Shown: positions 47,773-56,541, numbered from the stretch's first letter. The stretch is 64,000 nt of DNA from Parvibaculum sp. (GCA_030645235.1 JAUSMV010000030.1:248001-312000), one strand, 5' to 3'. Notes: generated by a model not told the origin, from the letters alone. A program made the numbers and translations.

Positions 47773-49653
47773 TTACGAATTTGCTTTTTCATGAGGGCCG
47801 CGGATGGAGGCCATAAAAAACGAGATCACCCCTGCGGCAGCGAGATAAAAAGCGGGCGACAGCACGTTTTCTGTTTCTGAAATCAGAAGCACGGCCACCA
47901 CGGGCACGGTGCCGCCGAAGATCGTCAGGGCCAGATTGTAGCCGACTGAAAGGCCGGAACAGCGCACATGCTTGGGGAAGGCTTCCACCATGAAAGCAGG
48001 GCTTGCGCCGGTGAAGCATGAGAGGAAAAGCACAAAGCCGAGTTGCCCCGCCAGAATAGAGGGAACCGTGCCTAGGCTCATCAGCCAGAAGAGCGGCCAC
48101 GCAAAAATCGCCATACCCGCCGTGCCGATCAGCAGCATGGGCCTGCGCCCGATATGGTCGGACAGAATACCCGACAGGGGCGTCATCACCATCAGCATGA
48201 AGAGCGCCACCGAGTTCAGCGCCAGAGCTTCTGCCTGCGGGATACCCGCCACCATGTTGAGCCATGTCGTCGCATAGACGAAGCAGAGATAGAAACCGAT
48301 GGCATTGACGAGATTGAGGCCGATCACGCGCAGAATGGTTCTCCATTGCGTCTGGAATGCCTCGACGATAGGCGCTTTGCGGGCGGCTTCGGCGTCGAGC
48401 ACGACATCTTCCGGCGGCAGACGGCGGCGGATGAAATAGACGATAATGCCGATCACCATGCCGAGGATAAAGGCGATACGCCAACCCCAGACGGCTGACA
48501 TTTCCGGCGAGAGGATGCTGGTGATCGTCGCGCCGATGGCGGAGCCGAGCAACAATCCGCCAAAGGCTCCGAAAGGTGCGAAACTGCCGACGCGCCCGCG
48601 CCGTTTGGGTTGCGCTTCTTCAACCAGCAACACCATCGACGTTGTGTATTCGCCGCCGACCGCGAGGCCTTGCGCGAGACGCAGCAGAATAAGAATGATC
48701 GGCGCGGCCACGCCGATCTGCGCATAGGTCGGCAGCAGGCCCATGAGGAATGTCGGCACGACCATCAGCACAACGGAGGCGATGACGGCAAAGCGCCGCC
48801 CCATCCGGTCGCCGATATGCCCGAACATCACGCCGCCCAGCGGTCGCGCGAAAAAGCCCACGGCGAAAACGCTGAACGAGGCGAGCAGCGATGTCGATGG
48901 ATTGTCAGACGGGAAAAACTGCGAGCCGATGGCAGCGGCGAAAAAACCATAGACGCCGAAGTCGTACCACTCCACCACATTGCCCGCGAGACCGGCGAGC
49001 ACCGTGCGCCTCTCGGCTTGCTTGAGTTCGACATTCATCGTCTGCGCTGTCTGCGCGATGATGCCGCCGATCAGGTCCATCCGCACGAGTTGCGCAATGC
49101 GCGGGCGCACTTCCCTGAGAGACGACGGCGACAGGATGCGCTCGAACACACCACAGGCGTCTGCGAGCGCGACCAGACAAATATCGGCAGGGTCCGGCAA
49201 TTCATCATTGAACAGCAGCGTCAGAATACGCCGCTTGGCTTCCTGCCGTTCCGTCCCGCCGCTGGTCGGATAGCGCCGCCCCTTCATCACCCACATATAG
49301 GTGCGGTCTTCCTGACGCAGCACACCCTGATTTATGAGCGAGGCCAGCGCCCCGTCGCGGATGAAGGACGCATCCTTGGCAAAGCGGCTGATCCAGCCGC
49401 GCGCATCAAGCGGCACGGGTTCTTTGACAATTTCGGCAAGCACGGCGTCGGGCACTTTCGCGCCGGTCGGTGCCGCGTCACTCACCCAAAGCTGATGCAG
49501 GTCGCTGTCGATCCGGCCCTTGAGCGCGAGGTCCATCAGCACCGCGCCGGCCAGTCCGCAATTCAGTTGCGTATCAGGAATACTATCAAACTCGCCGCCC
49601 TCATCTTCGAGCGTCAGCAACAAAAATTCTTCAACCAGTCCCAACTGAGCCAT
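47773..49653 (-). CDS. GOLPH3/GPP34-like domain fused to MFS (MHS-type) transporter
   Basis: A single uninterrupted frame of 626 residues. Residues 1–205 resemble the GOLPH3/VPS74 (GPP34) fold: LVEEFLLLTLEDEGGEF, then CGLAGAVLMDLALKGRI, SDAAPTG…LDEAL-like VLAEIVK, DGALASLINQGVL, and ALADACGVFERIL. From about residue 213 a complete 12-span MFS protein follows, opening with the MHS-family GNVVEWYDFGVYGFFA and holding GHIGDRMGRR. An internal ATG at 49038 would give a normal transporter but has no ribosome site, supporting a true fusion. GGGGG precedes ATG 49653. GOLPH3 proteins bind phosphoinositides and membrane-protein tails. Transport substrate is likely a small carboxylate or betaine (family-level inference). 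Confidence 0.85.
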   Translation of the reverse strand: MAQLGLVEEFLLLTLEDEGGEFDSIPDTQLNCGLAGAVLMDLALKGRIDSDLHQLWVSDAAPTGAKVPDAVLAEIVKEPVPLDARGWISRFAKDASFIRDGALASLINQGVLRQEDRTYMWVMKGRRYPTSGGTERQEAKRRILTLLFNDELPDPADICLVALADACGVFERILSPSSLREVRPRIAQLVRMDLIGGIIAQTAQTMNVELKQAERRTVLAGLAGNVVEWYDFGVYGFFAAAIGSQFFPSDNPSTSLLASFSVFAVGFFARPLGGVMFGHIGDRMGRRFAVIASVVLMVVPTFLMGLLPTYAQIGVAAPIILILLRLAQGLAVGGEYTTSMVLLVEEAQPKRRGRVGSFAPFGAFGGLLLGSAIGATITSILSPEMSAVWGWRIAFILGMVIGIIVYFIRRRLPPEDVVLDAEAARKAPIVEAFQTQWRTILRVIGLNLVNAIGFYLCFVYATTWLNMVAGIPQAEALALNSVALFMLMVMTPLSGILSDHIGRRPMLLIGTAGMAIFAWPLFWLMSLGTVPSILAGQLGFVLFLSCFTGASPAFMVEAFPKHVRCSGLSVGYNLALTIFGGTVPVVAVLLISETENVLSPAFYLAAAGVISFFMASIRGPHEKANS

Positions 49654-49735
49654 GCGAATCCCCCCCGCCCGGATACGCTCAGCATAGAGAAAATCACGGC
49701 CTCACAAAAGCCTTCAGGCAGACGGATGCCAATCT

Positions 49736-50620
49736 TCAGACTTCGGGATGTCTGTGTGTGCCATCAAGGGTCAGCAGGTCGCCATAGAGGTCCACGCGGC
49801 GGTCGCGGAAGACGCCCCACTCGATCCGTGTGCGGCGGTTCGCTTCAAGGTCAAATGTATGGGTCAGCACCGCATCTTCGGTCTCGCCGGCTTCGGCCAC
49901 TTTCGCGCCCGTATTGTCGGCAATGAAGGACGAGCCGTAAAAGGTGATCTCGCAGCTGCGGCCCACTTCGCGCCCGATGCGGTTCGATGCCACCACCGGC
50001 GTCAGGTTCGCCGCCGCATGGCCCTGCATGGTCCGCTGCCAATGATCGCGCGAATGGATCTTCGGATTATGCGGTTCGGAACCGATCGCGGTCGGATAGC
50101 AGATAATATCCGCCCCCTTCAGGGCCAGCAGGCGGGCGGCTTCGGGAAACCACTGGTCCCAGCAGACCGCCGCGCCGATGCGCCCGACCTTGGTGTTCCA
50201 GACCTGGAGCCCCGTATCGCCCGGCGAGAAATAATATTTCTCTCCATAGCCCGGCCCGTCGGGAATATGCGACTTGCGGTAAAGCCCCAGCACCTCGCCG
50301 TCCGTGTCGATCATCACGAGCGTATTAAAGAGCGCCGAATTGGCGCGTTCATAGACCGAGACGGGCAGCACCACGCCGAGGCGCTTGGCCACCTCCCGCA
50401 TTTTTTTGACAGCCGGATTGTCCTCGATAGGCACCGCCAGATGCAACAGGTCCGGCGCCGTGTCCTTGCAGAAATAATGGGTCTCAAAAAGCTCCTGCAA
50501 CAGGATGAAGCGCGCGCCCTTTTCCGCCGCTTTGACGACCATGGCTTCGGCCTTGGCGATATTCTCGTCACGGTCGGTGCTTGCCGCCCATTGAGTCGCG
50601 GCCACGGTGAGTTCGCTCAT
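49736..50620 (-). CDS. aguB: N-carbamoylputrescine amidase
   Basis: The enzyme hydrolyses N-carbamoylputrescine to putrescine, CO2 and ammonia in the agmatine route. The 294-residue nitrilase-fold protein has the catalytic triad Glu43 (LLQELFETHYF), Lys116 (GLYRKSHIP) and Cys153 (AAVCWDQWFPE), and the family-specific IPDGPGYGEKYYFSPGDTG. ATG 50620 is chosen, with AAGGA 8 bases upstream; ATG 50635 and GTG 50638 are in frame. Agmatine deiminase (aguA) is not in the window. It is upstream of the GOLPH3-MFS gene by 82 bp, so transport and polyamine metabolism might be linked, which is speculative. Confidence 0.93.
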   Translation of the reverse strand: MSELTVAATQWAASTDRDENIAKAEAMVVKAAEKGARFILLQELFETHYFCKDTAPDLLHLAVPIEDNPAVKKMREVAKRLGVVLPVSVYERANSALFNTLVMIDTDGEVLGLYRKSHIPDGPGYGEKYYFSPGDTGLQVWNTKVGRIGAAVCWDQWFPEAARLLALKGADIICYPTAIGSEPHNPKIHSRDHWQRTMQGHAAANLTPVVASNRIGREVGRSCEITFYGSSFIADNTGAKVAEAGETEDAVLTHTFDLEANRRTRIEWGVFRDRRVDLYGDLLTLDGTHRHPEV

Positions 50621-50817
50621 ATTCTGATCCTTCATCACCTCACCCTTTCGGGCGACTGAAACCTGTTCTGGTGTGCCTTAAAGTAACAGTCTCGGCACAA
50701 AATCCCGCCATCGCAACAATAAGTATTTCATCCTCTTTTCTAAGCCCGGAACCAGCGCCAAACTCCATCCAGTCGATTCGCCACCCCGGATTTGCAACAG
50801 ACCCGCCGTGAGGACCC

Positions 50818-52275
50818 ATGATGACCAAATCACAGAATGAACCCGTTACAGTTGCAGGCCATCCCGTGGGTGGCGCACTTCTCAGCACCGCCACCAAAGC
50901 CTTTTATATCGGTGCCGACACAACGCGCTTCGGCCGTTCTGTCGTCACTGTCCATGCCGCCAAATCCGTGGTGAGCGCGGGCGAGATGACCGCCCTTGCC
51001 GCCGGGATGCGCGAACGCGGCCTCACCGCCGCCATCCGTCTGCGCCGCCACAGCGACAAGCGTCTGGCGCGTCCCCGCTCCATCGAGAGCTTCGTCAAAA
51101 TGTTCGGCCATGCCACGTCTCTGCATGACGCCACCGGCGCGATTGATCGCGGCCATGCCCTCGTCGCCTTCTCACGCGCCATGCGCGCCGAGCTTGGCGA
51201 TAAGCTCGCCGGTCTCTATTGGAACCCGCGCTGGCGCACCGCTTACATCGTGCTCAACCACAAGCATTTCATCCGCGACGGCATGTTGCGTGAGGCCGAA
51301 CTTGCCGCCATGGAAGAAGTGGCCCTGCGCAATCTCGTTGCCTCAACGTCGGGCCTCGGTGAAGATTTCAAACCTGCGCTGCGTCTCTCCTTCGAGCTGC
51401 CCTCCATCGCGCTGGTGCCGATTGATGCCCGCTCGCAGGCCGCCCGCGCGTTGTTCAGCGTCTTGCGCTCGCGCAGCCTGATGATCCCGGCGCTCGGCGC
51501 CATGATCGGCTTCGGCTCGGTGGGTGCTGCTGCCGCCGCTGAGGACACGTCCGCCCCCGCCGTCTCGGCCATCAACGGCAAGATCGCCATCATGGGCAAT
51601 TATTCTGACACGGACTCCGTTGAAGACATCTATGGCGGTATCGCTGCCGGTTCGCTCACCATCCCCGGCGACCACCGCTTCGGCGTGCAGTTCGACGGTG
51701 TTCTCGGCACTGATCACGATTCCCATGTCGCGGGCGTTGGCGGCCATTTCTTCTGGCGCGATCCCACAAAGGCGCTGGTCGGCCTCACCGGCTCTTATGT
51801 TGTCAAAAACAATGACAACGCATCTGATCAGTCCGCCTCGCGCCTCGGTGCCGAAGGCGAGCTTTATCTCGACCAGTTCACCGTGTCCGCCCGTGGCGGC
51901 TATCAGTTCGGCTCCAATGTCGATGACGGCACCTATTCAGGCCTCGATATCTCCTGGTACGCCACGGACAATCTGAAATTCTCCGTCGGTGCCGCCAACG
52001 ATCCGCAATTCGACACAACGGGCCGCGCCGGTGTTGAATTCCAGCCGGGCCTCTTCGGCGTGGCAGGCCTCTCCTTCTTCGCCGATGGTGCGGTGGGTGA
52101 CGATGGCTTTGCCACGGCTTCCGTTGGCGTCCGCTTCTATTTCGGCGACAAGGAAAAGACCCTCAAAGATCGCCATCGCTATGATGATCCGGAAGAAAAC
52201 CTTGCGCTCAACACCTTCAGGTCGATCTCCGGCGGCAGCGTGAAGAATAACTATACCGCGCCTTACGAAACGTGA
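50818..52275 (+). CDS. Unrecognised protein: soluble N-terminal region, internal hydrophobic segment, C-terminal beta-barrel
   Basis: This 485-residue protein starts at ATG 50818 (a second ATG follows directly; GAGG is upstream). Residues 1–215 look soluble and Arg/Ala-rich, with no signal peptide (IRLRRHSDKRLARPRSIESF). A hydrophobic stretch (LMIPALGAMIGFGSVGAAAAAED, about 225–250) resembles a signal peptide with an AAAE cleavage site. The remaining 230 residues alternate polar and aromatic residues (GVQFDGVLGTDHDSHVAGVGGHFFW, FTVSARGGYQFGS, ASVGVRFYF) like an outer-membrane barrel. I recognise no family. The layout could be a fusion or an autotransporter-like design. Confidence 0.72.
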   Translation: MMTKSQNEPVTVAGHPVGGALLSTATKAFYIGADTTRFGRSVVTVHAAKSVVSAGEMTALAAGMRERGLTAAIRLRRHSDKRLARPRSIESFVKMFGHATSLHDATGAIDRGHALVAFSRAMRAELGDKLAGLYWNPRWRTAYIVLNHKHFIRDGMLREAELAAMEEVALRNLVASTSGLGEDFKPALRLSFELPSIALVPIDARSQAARALFSVLRSRSLMIPALGAMIGFGSVGAAAAAEDTSAPAVSAINGKIAIMGNYSDTDSVEDIYGGIAAGSLTIPGDHRFGVQFDGVLGTDHDSHVAGVGGHFFWRDPTKALVGLTGSYVVKNNDNASDQSASRLGAEGELYLDQFTVSARGGYQFGSNVDDGTYSGLDISWYATDNLKFSVGAANDPQFDTTGRAGVEFQPGLFGVAGLSFFADGAVGDDGFATASVGVRFYFGDKEKTLKDRHRYDDPEENLALNTFRSISGGSVKNNYTAPYET

Positions 52276-52302
52276 CGGCAACCGCCTGTTTGCTATACTT
52301 AC

Positions 52303-52334
52303 AAACGGCCGGTGTCCTCACCGGCCGTTTCTCT
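52303..52334 (+). terminator. Strong Rho-independent terminator
   Basis: AAACGGCCGGTG and CACCGGCCGTTT form a perfect 12-bp stem with a TCCT loop, followed by CTCT. It lies 28 bp after the barrel-protein stop and just before the glycosyltransferase gene. The A- and T-rich ends make it usable in both directions. Confidence 0.88.
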
Positions 52335-52351
52335 GTCCGGCTTGAACATTT

Positions 52352-53551
52352 ATGAAAACCATCCTCTTTGTCGCCGAACTCGGTGCCGGCATGGGCCATG
52401 CGATCCCGCTCCTGCGCATCGCCTCGGCTTTGCGCGCCGCGTTGAAGGCGCAAGGCAAAGAAGATTTCCGCGCCGTCTATGTTCTCCATGATCCCCATCT
52501 GATCCGCAGCCAGCTCCGGCACGGCGACCTCGCACTGTCGGCCCCGCGCCCCGTCGCTCAGGGCGAGATCCGTTCACATACGGCGAGCTATGCCGAAATC
52601 CTTGCGCTTGCCGGCTTTGCCCGCAAAACCGATCTCGAAGCGGGCCTTGCCACATGGGATGATATTTTCGCGCTCACCGCGCCTTCCGTCCTCGTCGCCG
52701 ATCACAGCCCGCTTGCAGTCCTCGCCGCCCGCGGCCGCATCCCCACGCTCGTCACAGGCAATGCGTTCAACGCGCCACCCGTGAACCTCAAGCAATATCC
52801 CGCCCTGCTCGCACATGCATCGGCCCCGCCTATCCAGCAGTCGATGCTCTCAATCGTCAACGAGACCATCCGGCAGCGCAACGGCAAGGAGATTGCGCAT
52901 CTGCCTCAGGTCATGGCGGGCGACGCGCGCGCCGTCTTCATGCTGCCCGTGTTCGATCCTTACGGCCCTTTGCGCGACACGCCGCTTTTCGGCACCTATG
53001 AGACAGGTCTCACGCCGACACCCCCGCCCGCGGCCCCGTCTGTTTTTCTCTACAGCCACAGCAATCTTCCGCTCGCACCTAAACTCGTACAGGCGGTTGT
53101 GCAAACAGGACTTCCGGTCACGGCTTTTATGCCCGGCAATGAAAGTGAGACGACGAGCTTTCTCAAACGTCAGGGCGTCACGATGCTCTCAAGCGCCCCG
53201 GCGCTTACCGACATTCTGCCGCGCGTCTCCGTTGTCGTCTCCCATGCAGGCGCAGGCTTGTCTCAGGCCGCCTATGCCAGTGGCCGCGCGCAGGTCGTCG
53301 TGCCAATCCATTCGGAATCCCAGATGATTGCGCGTCAGATTGAAAAATTGGGCACCGGCATCTGCTTTGATCCGACCCATGGCGACATCGACGCGACTGC
53401 ACTTGGCCGCGCCATCGGGCAGGTCGCGACAGATGAAACCATTGCCGCAACAACACTCACTCAGGCCCGCGATCTTGCCCGCCTCGGCCTTCCCGCCGCC
53501 CCGCTCCGCGACACGGCGCAGATCATCATCAGCCTGCTGAGTAAATCCTAA
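52352..53551 (+). CDS. GT1-like glycosyltransferase (UDP-glycosyltransferase fold)
   Basis: This 399-residue GT-B enzyme opens with LFVAELGAGMGHAIPLLRIA, the Gly/His-rich acceptor-side motif of MGT/UGT-type transferases. The C-terminal half holds the nucleotide-sugar motif VVSHAGAGLSQAAYASGRAQVVVP followed by HSESQMIARQIEKLGTG. No signal peptide or membrane helix is seen, so it is cytosolic. The acceptor could be a lipid, carotenoid or secondary metabolite. It starts at ATG 52352, just after the terminator, without an obvious ribosome site. It is separate from the barrel gene and ends convergently with the GT2 gene, overlapping it by 4 bases. Confidence 0.85.
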   Translation: MKTILFVAELGAGMGHAIPLLRIASALRAALKAQGKEDFRAVYVLHDPHLIRSQLRHGDLALSAPRPVAQGEIRSHTASYAEILALAGFARKTDLEAGLATWDDIFALTAPSVLVADHSPLAVLAARGRIPTLVTGNAFNAPPVNLKQYPALLAHASAPPIQQSMLSIVNETIRQRNGKEIAHLPQVMAGDARAVFMLPVFDPYGPLRDTPLFGTYETGLTPTPPPAAPSVFLYSHSNLPLAPKLVQAVVQTGLPVTAFMPGNESETTSFLKRQGVTMLSSAPALTDILPRVSVVVSHAGAGLSQAAYASGRAQVVVPIHSESQMIARQIEKLGTGICFDPTHGDIDATALGRAIGQVATDETIAATTLTQARDLARLGLPAAPLRDTAQIIISLLSKS

Positions 53552-54573
53552 TGTGCCCGCAGCGCCGCTGCATCTGCGTCTGAAAAATCGACATAGCGTT
53601 CGGCCAGCCGTGGCGGTTGCGGCAGGGCTTTATTGTCCCTGATGCCCGCACGGCGCATCACACGGTACCAGCCTGTTTCAAATTCAAATGTCAGCGCCGC
53701 CAGAACAAAAGCACGATAGATTTTCGCACGTCCCGACAGGGTCTTGTCGCCCTCGTCTTCGCGCCGCTGCGCCGCGAAACGCTCCGCCGCCCGCGTCACC
53801 GCCTGGGCGACAGAGCCCGTCCCGTGCCGCTTGGCCAGCTTCCAGAACCCGCGCGACAATGTATAGGCCGCCGCATGCGACCCGTATTGGCGAAACCGCC
53901 GCGCCACCGGCCAGTAGCGAAGCTTCGCCACATGAAAAATCTGCCAGTCAGGCACAACCATGTAAGACGCACCGGCACGGATCAGCTTTTGTGTGATGTC
54001 GCAATCTTCCGTGCCGCGCAGATCGGCGGAGAAGCCGCCCGCGCGTTCGTAAATCTCGCGCTTCATCACCAGATTGGCCGTCACCGCCGTCATCAATCCA
54101 TCGGCAAAAACAACCTGCGAAGCATTGTCATCCAAAATCGACAGGGCCCGCTCCCAATCGCCGGGCTCTGTCTCGAAATAGGGCCGCACATCACCGGCAA
54201 ATAAATCAACCGACGGATGGGCTGCAATCATCGCCTCCAGCCAGTCAAGCCAGTCGCGCGACGGGATGCAATCATCATCAATGCAAACGAGATAATCTTC
54301 CGTGGCCCCCTCAAAAGCTGCCCGCCTTGCCGCGCCGCAGCCTCCGTTCCGGGGCAGGACCCGATAATCCACAATGCCGGTATAAACGCCCATTACCCGC
54401 TCATAAGCCGCGTCATGGCTCCCGTCATTTGCCACACAAAGGCGGATATGAGGCCGCGTAATCACCAGCGGCACAAGCCGCTTCAGCAAGTCATAGAGCT
54501 TGTCCGCGCGCCGGTAACTCGGCACCCCAATACAAATCGTCGCCACAGCCTGTAACCTTCTGTCTGCGCTCAT
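53548..54573 (-). CDS. Glycosyltransferase family 2
   Basis: This 341-residue GT-A enzyme begins ICIGVPSYRRADKLYDLL and has the Asp-rich metal site YLVCIDDDCIPSRDWLDWLEA. The acceptor-side GGFSADLRGTEDCDITQKLIRAG provides the catalytic-type Glu-Asp pair. The last about 100 residues form a helical, basic region (YWPVARRFRQYGSHAAAY, FAAQRREDEGDKTL) without strong membrane spans. It is an inverting transferase acting on a lipid- or protein-linked acceptor, substrate unknown. It is divergent from the cytochrome gene across 39 bp. Confidence 0.92.
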   Translation of the reverse strand: MSADRRLQAVATICIGVPSYRRADKLYDLLKRLVPLVITRPHIRLCVANDGSHDAAYERVMGVYTGIVDYRVLPRNGGCGAARRAAFEGATEDYLVCIDDDCIPSRDWLDWLEAMIAAHPSVDLFAGDVRPYFETEPGDWERALSILDDNASQVVFADGLMTAVTANLVMKREIYERAGGFSADLRGTEDCDITQKLIRAGASYMVVPDWQIFHVAKLRYWPVARRFRQYGSHAAAYTLSRGFWKLAKRHGTGSVAQAVTRAAERFAAQRREDEGDKTLSGRAKIYRAFVLAALTFEFETGWYRVMRRAGIRDNKALPQPPRLAERYVDFSDADAAALRAH

Positions 54574-54612
54574 CGTATTTATGCTAGCATGATCCGCAAG
54601 GGGAGCTAAAGC

Positions 54613-55242
54613 ATGTCAAAAGCCGGGCCGCCAAAATCTCATCCGCTCTTTGTGCGCATCACCCATTGGATCAATGCACTCGCCATGATCCTGATGATCG
54701 GTTCGGGCTGGCGCATCTATAATGCATCGCCTCTGTTTGATTTCACTTTTCCGCGCGAGATCACACTCGGCGGTTGGCTCGGCGGCGCGCTGCAATGGCA
54801 CTTCGCCGCCATGTGGCTGCTGGTCATCAACGGCCTTGTCTATCTCATCTATGGCCTCGTCACCGGCCATTTGCGCGCGAGCCTTCTGCCCCTGTCGCCG
54901 CGCACTGTCTGGGCCGACACAGTTGCCGCCCTCAGGCTCAAACTCGATCACACCACAGGCCGCTACAACGCTGTGCAAAAGCTGCTCTATCTCGGTGTTC
55001 TGGCGCTCGGCGTCCTTGTCGTTCTCTCCGGCCTCGCCGTCTGGAAGCCCGTGCAACTCTGGTGGCTCGCTGCCCTCATGGGTGGCTATGAAGGCGCACG
55101 CCTTGTCCACTTCTTCTGCATGTCCGGCATCGTCGCCTTCGTCATCGTCCATCTCGCGCTTGTCTTCCTCGTGCCCGCGACCTTCCTGCCGATGATCACA
55201 GGCCGCGCGCCCGCACCTAAAACCAATGAGGCCAATGAATGA
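54613..55242 (+). CDS. Cytochrome b561-type membrane protein
   Basis: This 209-residue four-helix di-heme cytochrome b belongs to the Ni,Fe-hydrogenase/cytochrome b561 family. Histidines lie in helices in HPLFVRITHWINALAM, WHFAAMWLLVING and the last helices (LVHFFCMSGIVAFVIVHLALVF). GGGGAG precedes ATG 54613. It overlaps the following molybdopterin oxidoreductase gene by ATGA. Such pairs pass electrons between the quinone pool and a periplasmic molybdenum enzyme, so this is the membrane partner. Confidence 0.93.
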   Translation: MSKAGPPKSHPLFVRITHWINALAMILMIGSGWRIYNASPLFDFTFPREITLGGWLGGALQWHFAAMWLLVINGLVYLIYGLVTGHLRASLLPLSPRTVWADTVAALRLKLDHTTGRYNAVQKLLYLGVLALGVLVVLSGLAVWKPVQLWWLAALMGGYEGARLVHFFCMSGIVAFVIVHLALVFLVPATFLPMITGRAPAPKTNEANE

Positions 55243-56000
55243 AACGCGACAAAAGCCTCATCGCTGCAACACTGAAAGACATAGCGCCCGACCTCAAACG
55301 CATTGAGCGCCGTCTGTTCCTGCGCCAAAGCCTTTCGCTCGGCGCCCTCACCATGCTATCCGGTTGCGACCTCGGCAGCGGCAATGCCGTGCAGGGCGCA
55401 CTCGATGCCATGTCCAAATGGAATGACGGCGTGCAGGCCGCTTTATTCAGTCAGACGCGGCTTGCCAAAACCTATGCCCCGTCCGACATCACGCCGAACT
55501 TTCCCTTCAACGCCTTCTACACCGAAGCGGAAGCCCCTGTTATCAACGGCAAAACCTACAAGCTCCAATTGTCGGGAAAAATCACGGACAAAAAACCGTG
55601 GTCCATTGCTGATCTGCGCACCTTGCCGCAGGAGAGCCAGATCACGCGCCTTATCTGCGTGGAAGGCTGGAGCGCCATCGGCCATTGGGGCGGTGTACCG
55701 CTCCACGTCTTTCTCGACCGCATCGGCGCTGACAAAACCGCCAAATATGTCGGCTTCAAATGCGCCGATAAATATTACTCAAGCATCGACATGCCGACAG
55801 CGCTGCACCCGCAAACCATTTTGGCGCTCGACTACGCCGATGAACCATTGCCCACACCACTCGGCTATCCGTTGCGCATCCGCATCCCGACGAAACTCGG
55901 TTTCAAGAATCCGAAATTCATCACAGAGATTTTCGTCACCAACGACTATCCCGGCGGCTATTGGGAAGATCAGGGCTATAATTGGTTCAGCGGCTCCTGA
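55239..56000 (+). CDS. Molybdopterin-dependent oxidoreductase (sulfite-oxidase fold), Tat lipoprotein-like
   Basis: This 253-residue protein has a twin-arginine motif R24-R25-L-F-L followed by a hydrophobic stretch ending in a lipobox (TMLSGC, Cys43), so it is likely exported folded by Tat and possibly lipidated. The sulfite-oxidase-type Moco domain places Cys140 (ITRLICVEGWSAIGHWGG) as the molybdenum ligand; YVGFKCADKYYSSID and GYPLRIRIPTKLG follow. It is close to the MsrP/YedY group, although the partner here is a b561 rather than the MsrQ type. The reaction is unknown (sulfoxide or other oxyanion reduction is plausible). Co-translated with the cytochrome gene. Confidence 0.92.
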   Translation: MKRDKSLIAATLKDIAPDLKRIERRLFLRQSLSLGALTMLSGCDLGSGNAVQGALDAMSKWNDGVQAALFSQTRLAKTYAPSDITPNFPFNAFYTEAEAPVINGKTYKLQLSGKITDKKPWSIADLRTLPQESQITRLICVEGWSAIGHWGGVPLHVFLDRIGADKTAKYVGFKCADKYYSSIDMPTALHPQTILALDYADEPLPTPLGYPLRIRIPTKLGFKNPKFITEIFVTNDYPGGYWEDQGYNWFSGS

Positions 56001-56002
56001 GT

Positions 56003-56040
56003 CCTCTCCCGCTTGCGGGAGAGGGTTGGGTGAGGGGCTT
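56003..56040. repeat. REP-like palindromic element, copy A
   Basis: CCTCTCCCGC–TT–GCGGGAGAGG is a perfect 10-bp hairpin followed by GTTGGGTGAGGGG. This motif recurs as a short dispersed repeat in many alphaproteobacterial genomes. It lies directly after the molybdopterin gene stop and may also serve as a transcript-stabilising or terminating stem. Confidence 0.65.
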
Positions 56041-56051
56041 ACTTAACTTCC

Positions 56052-56441
56052 TTAAACAACAATCTCTGCCATCACCAACACAAGACCAAGCGTCGCCGCG
56101 TTCCAGCTAAACGTCCGGAGCCACGGCACGCCCGCGGCATAAAGCGGCAGAAAAATAACGCGCCCGCACAAATAAATAGTCGCGCCCCAAAAACTCAACA
56201 CACCCGCCGCGTCCAAATGCTCAACCATCAGCACCGCCGCGACAAAGATCGGGAATGTCTCCAGAAAATTCCGCTGCGCCCGATCGAGCCGCGCCGCAAC
56301 ACCCGTCGGCTTTAACTCCTCGTCCCGCGCCCCGACCGTATAGCGGTTTCCCACCTGCGCCTTAAACGTGAACGACGCCGCGGACAGATGCACCAGCCCC
56401 AAAACCATCGCGCCAAATAAACACCAAAGTTCGACCGACAT
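56052..56441 (-). CDS. MAPEG family membrane protein
   Basis: This 129-residue four-span inner-membrane protein belongs to the MAPEG superfamily (membrane-associated proteins in eicosanoid and glutathione metabolism). The family core is visible as RAQRNFLETFPIFVAAVLMVEH after the first loop, with YTVGARDEELKP preceding it and RVIFLPLYAAGVPWLRTFSW near the end. Bacterial members may be glutathione-dependent or have lost activity. ATG 56441 has GGAGG upstream. The gene is flanked by two inverted REP-like repeats. Confidence 0.92.
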   Translation of the reverse strand: MSVELWCLFGAMVLGLVHLSAASFTFKAQVGNRYTVGARDEELKPTGVAARLDRAQRNFLETFPIFVAAVLMVEHLDAAGVLSFWGATIYLCGRVIFLPLYAAGVPWLRTFSWNAATLGLVLVMAEIVV

Positions 56442-56490
56442 ATGCGTCCTCCATTGCTCCGCATAAATCATATCACATTACTCAACCCTT

Positions 56491-56535
56491 GACCCCCGCC
56501 CCAACCTCCCCCACGCTCTCCCCAAAACGGGAGGA
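56491..56535. repeat. REP-like element, degenerate copy B
   Basis: CCCCCGCCCCAACCTCC … CTCTCCCCAAAACGGGAGGA resembles the reverse complement of copy A (56003–56040) with mismatches. It sits 49 bp upstream of the MAPEG start and 6 bp before the VOC gene start, so the pair bracket the MAPEG gene in opposite orientations. Confidence 0.45.
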
Positions 56536-56541
56536 CCACAA

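Noticed and set aside
48610-49926. 438-codon plus-strand frame
   Set aside because: Antisense to the GOLPH3-MFS gene; Arg/His-rich with no domain.
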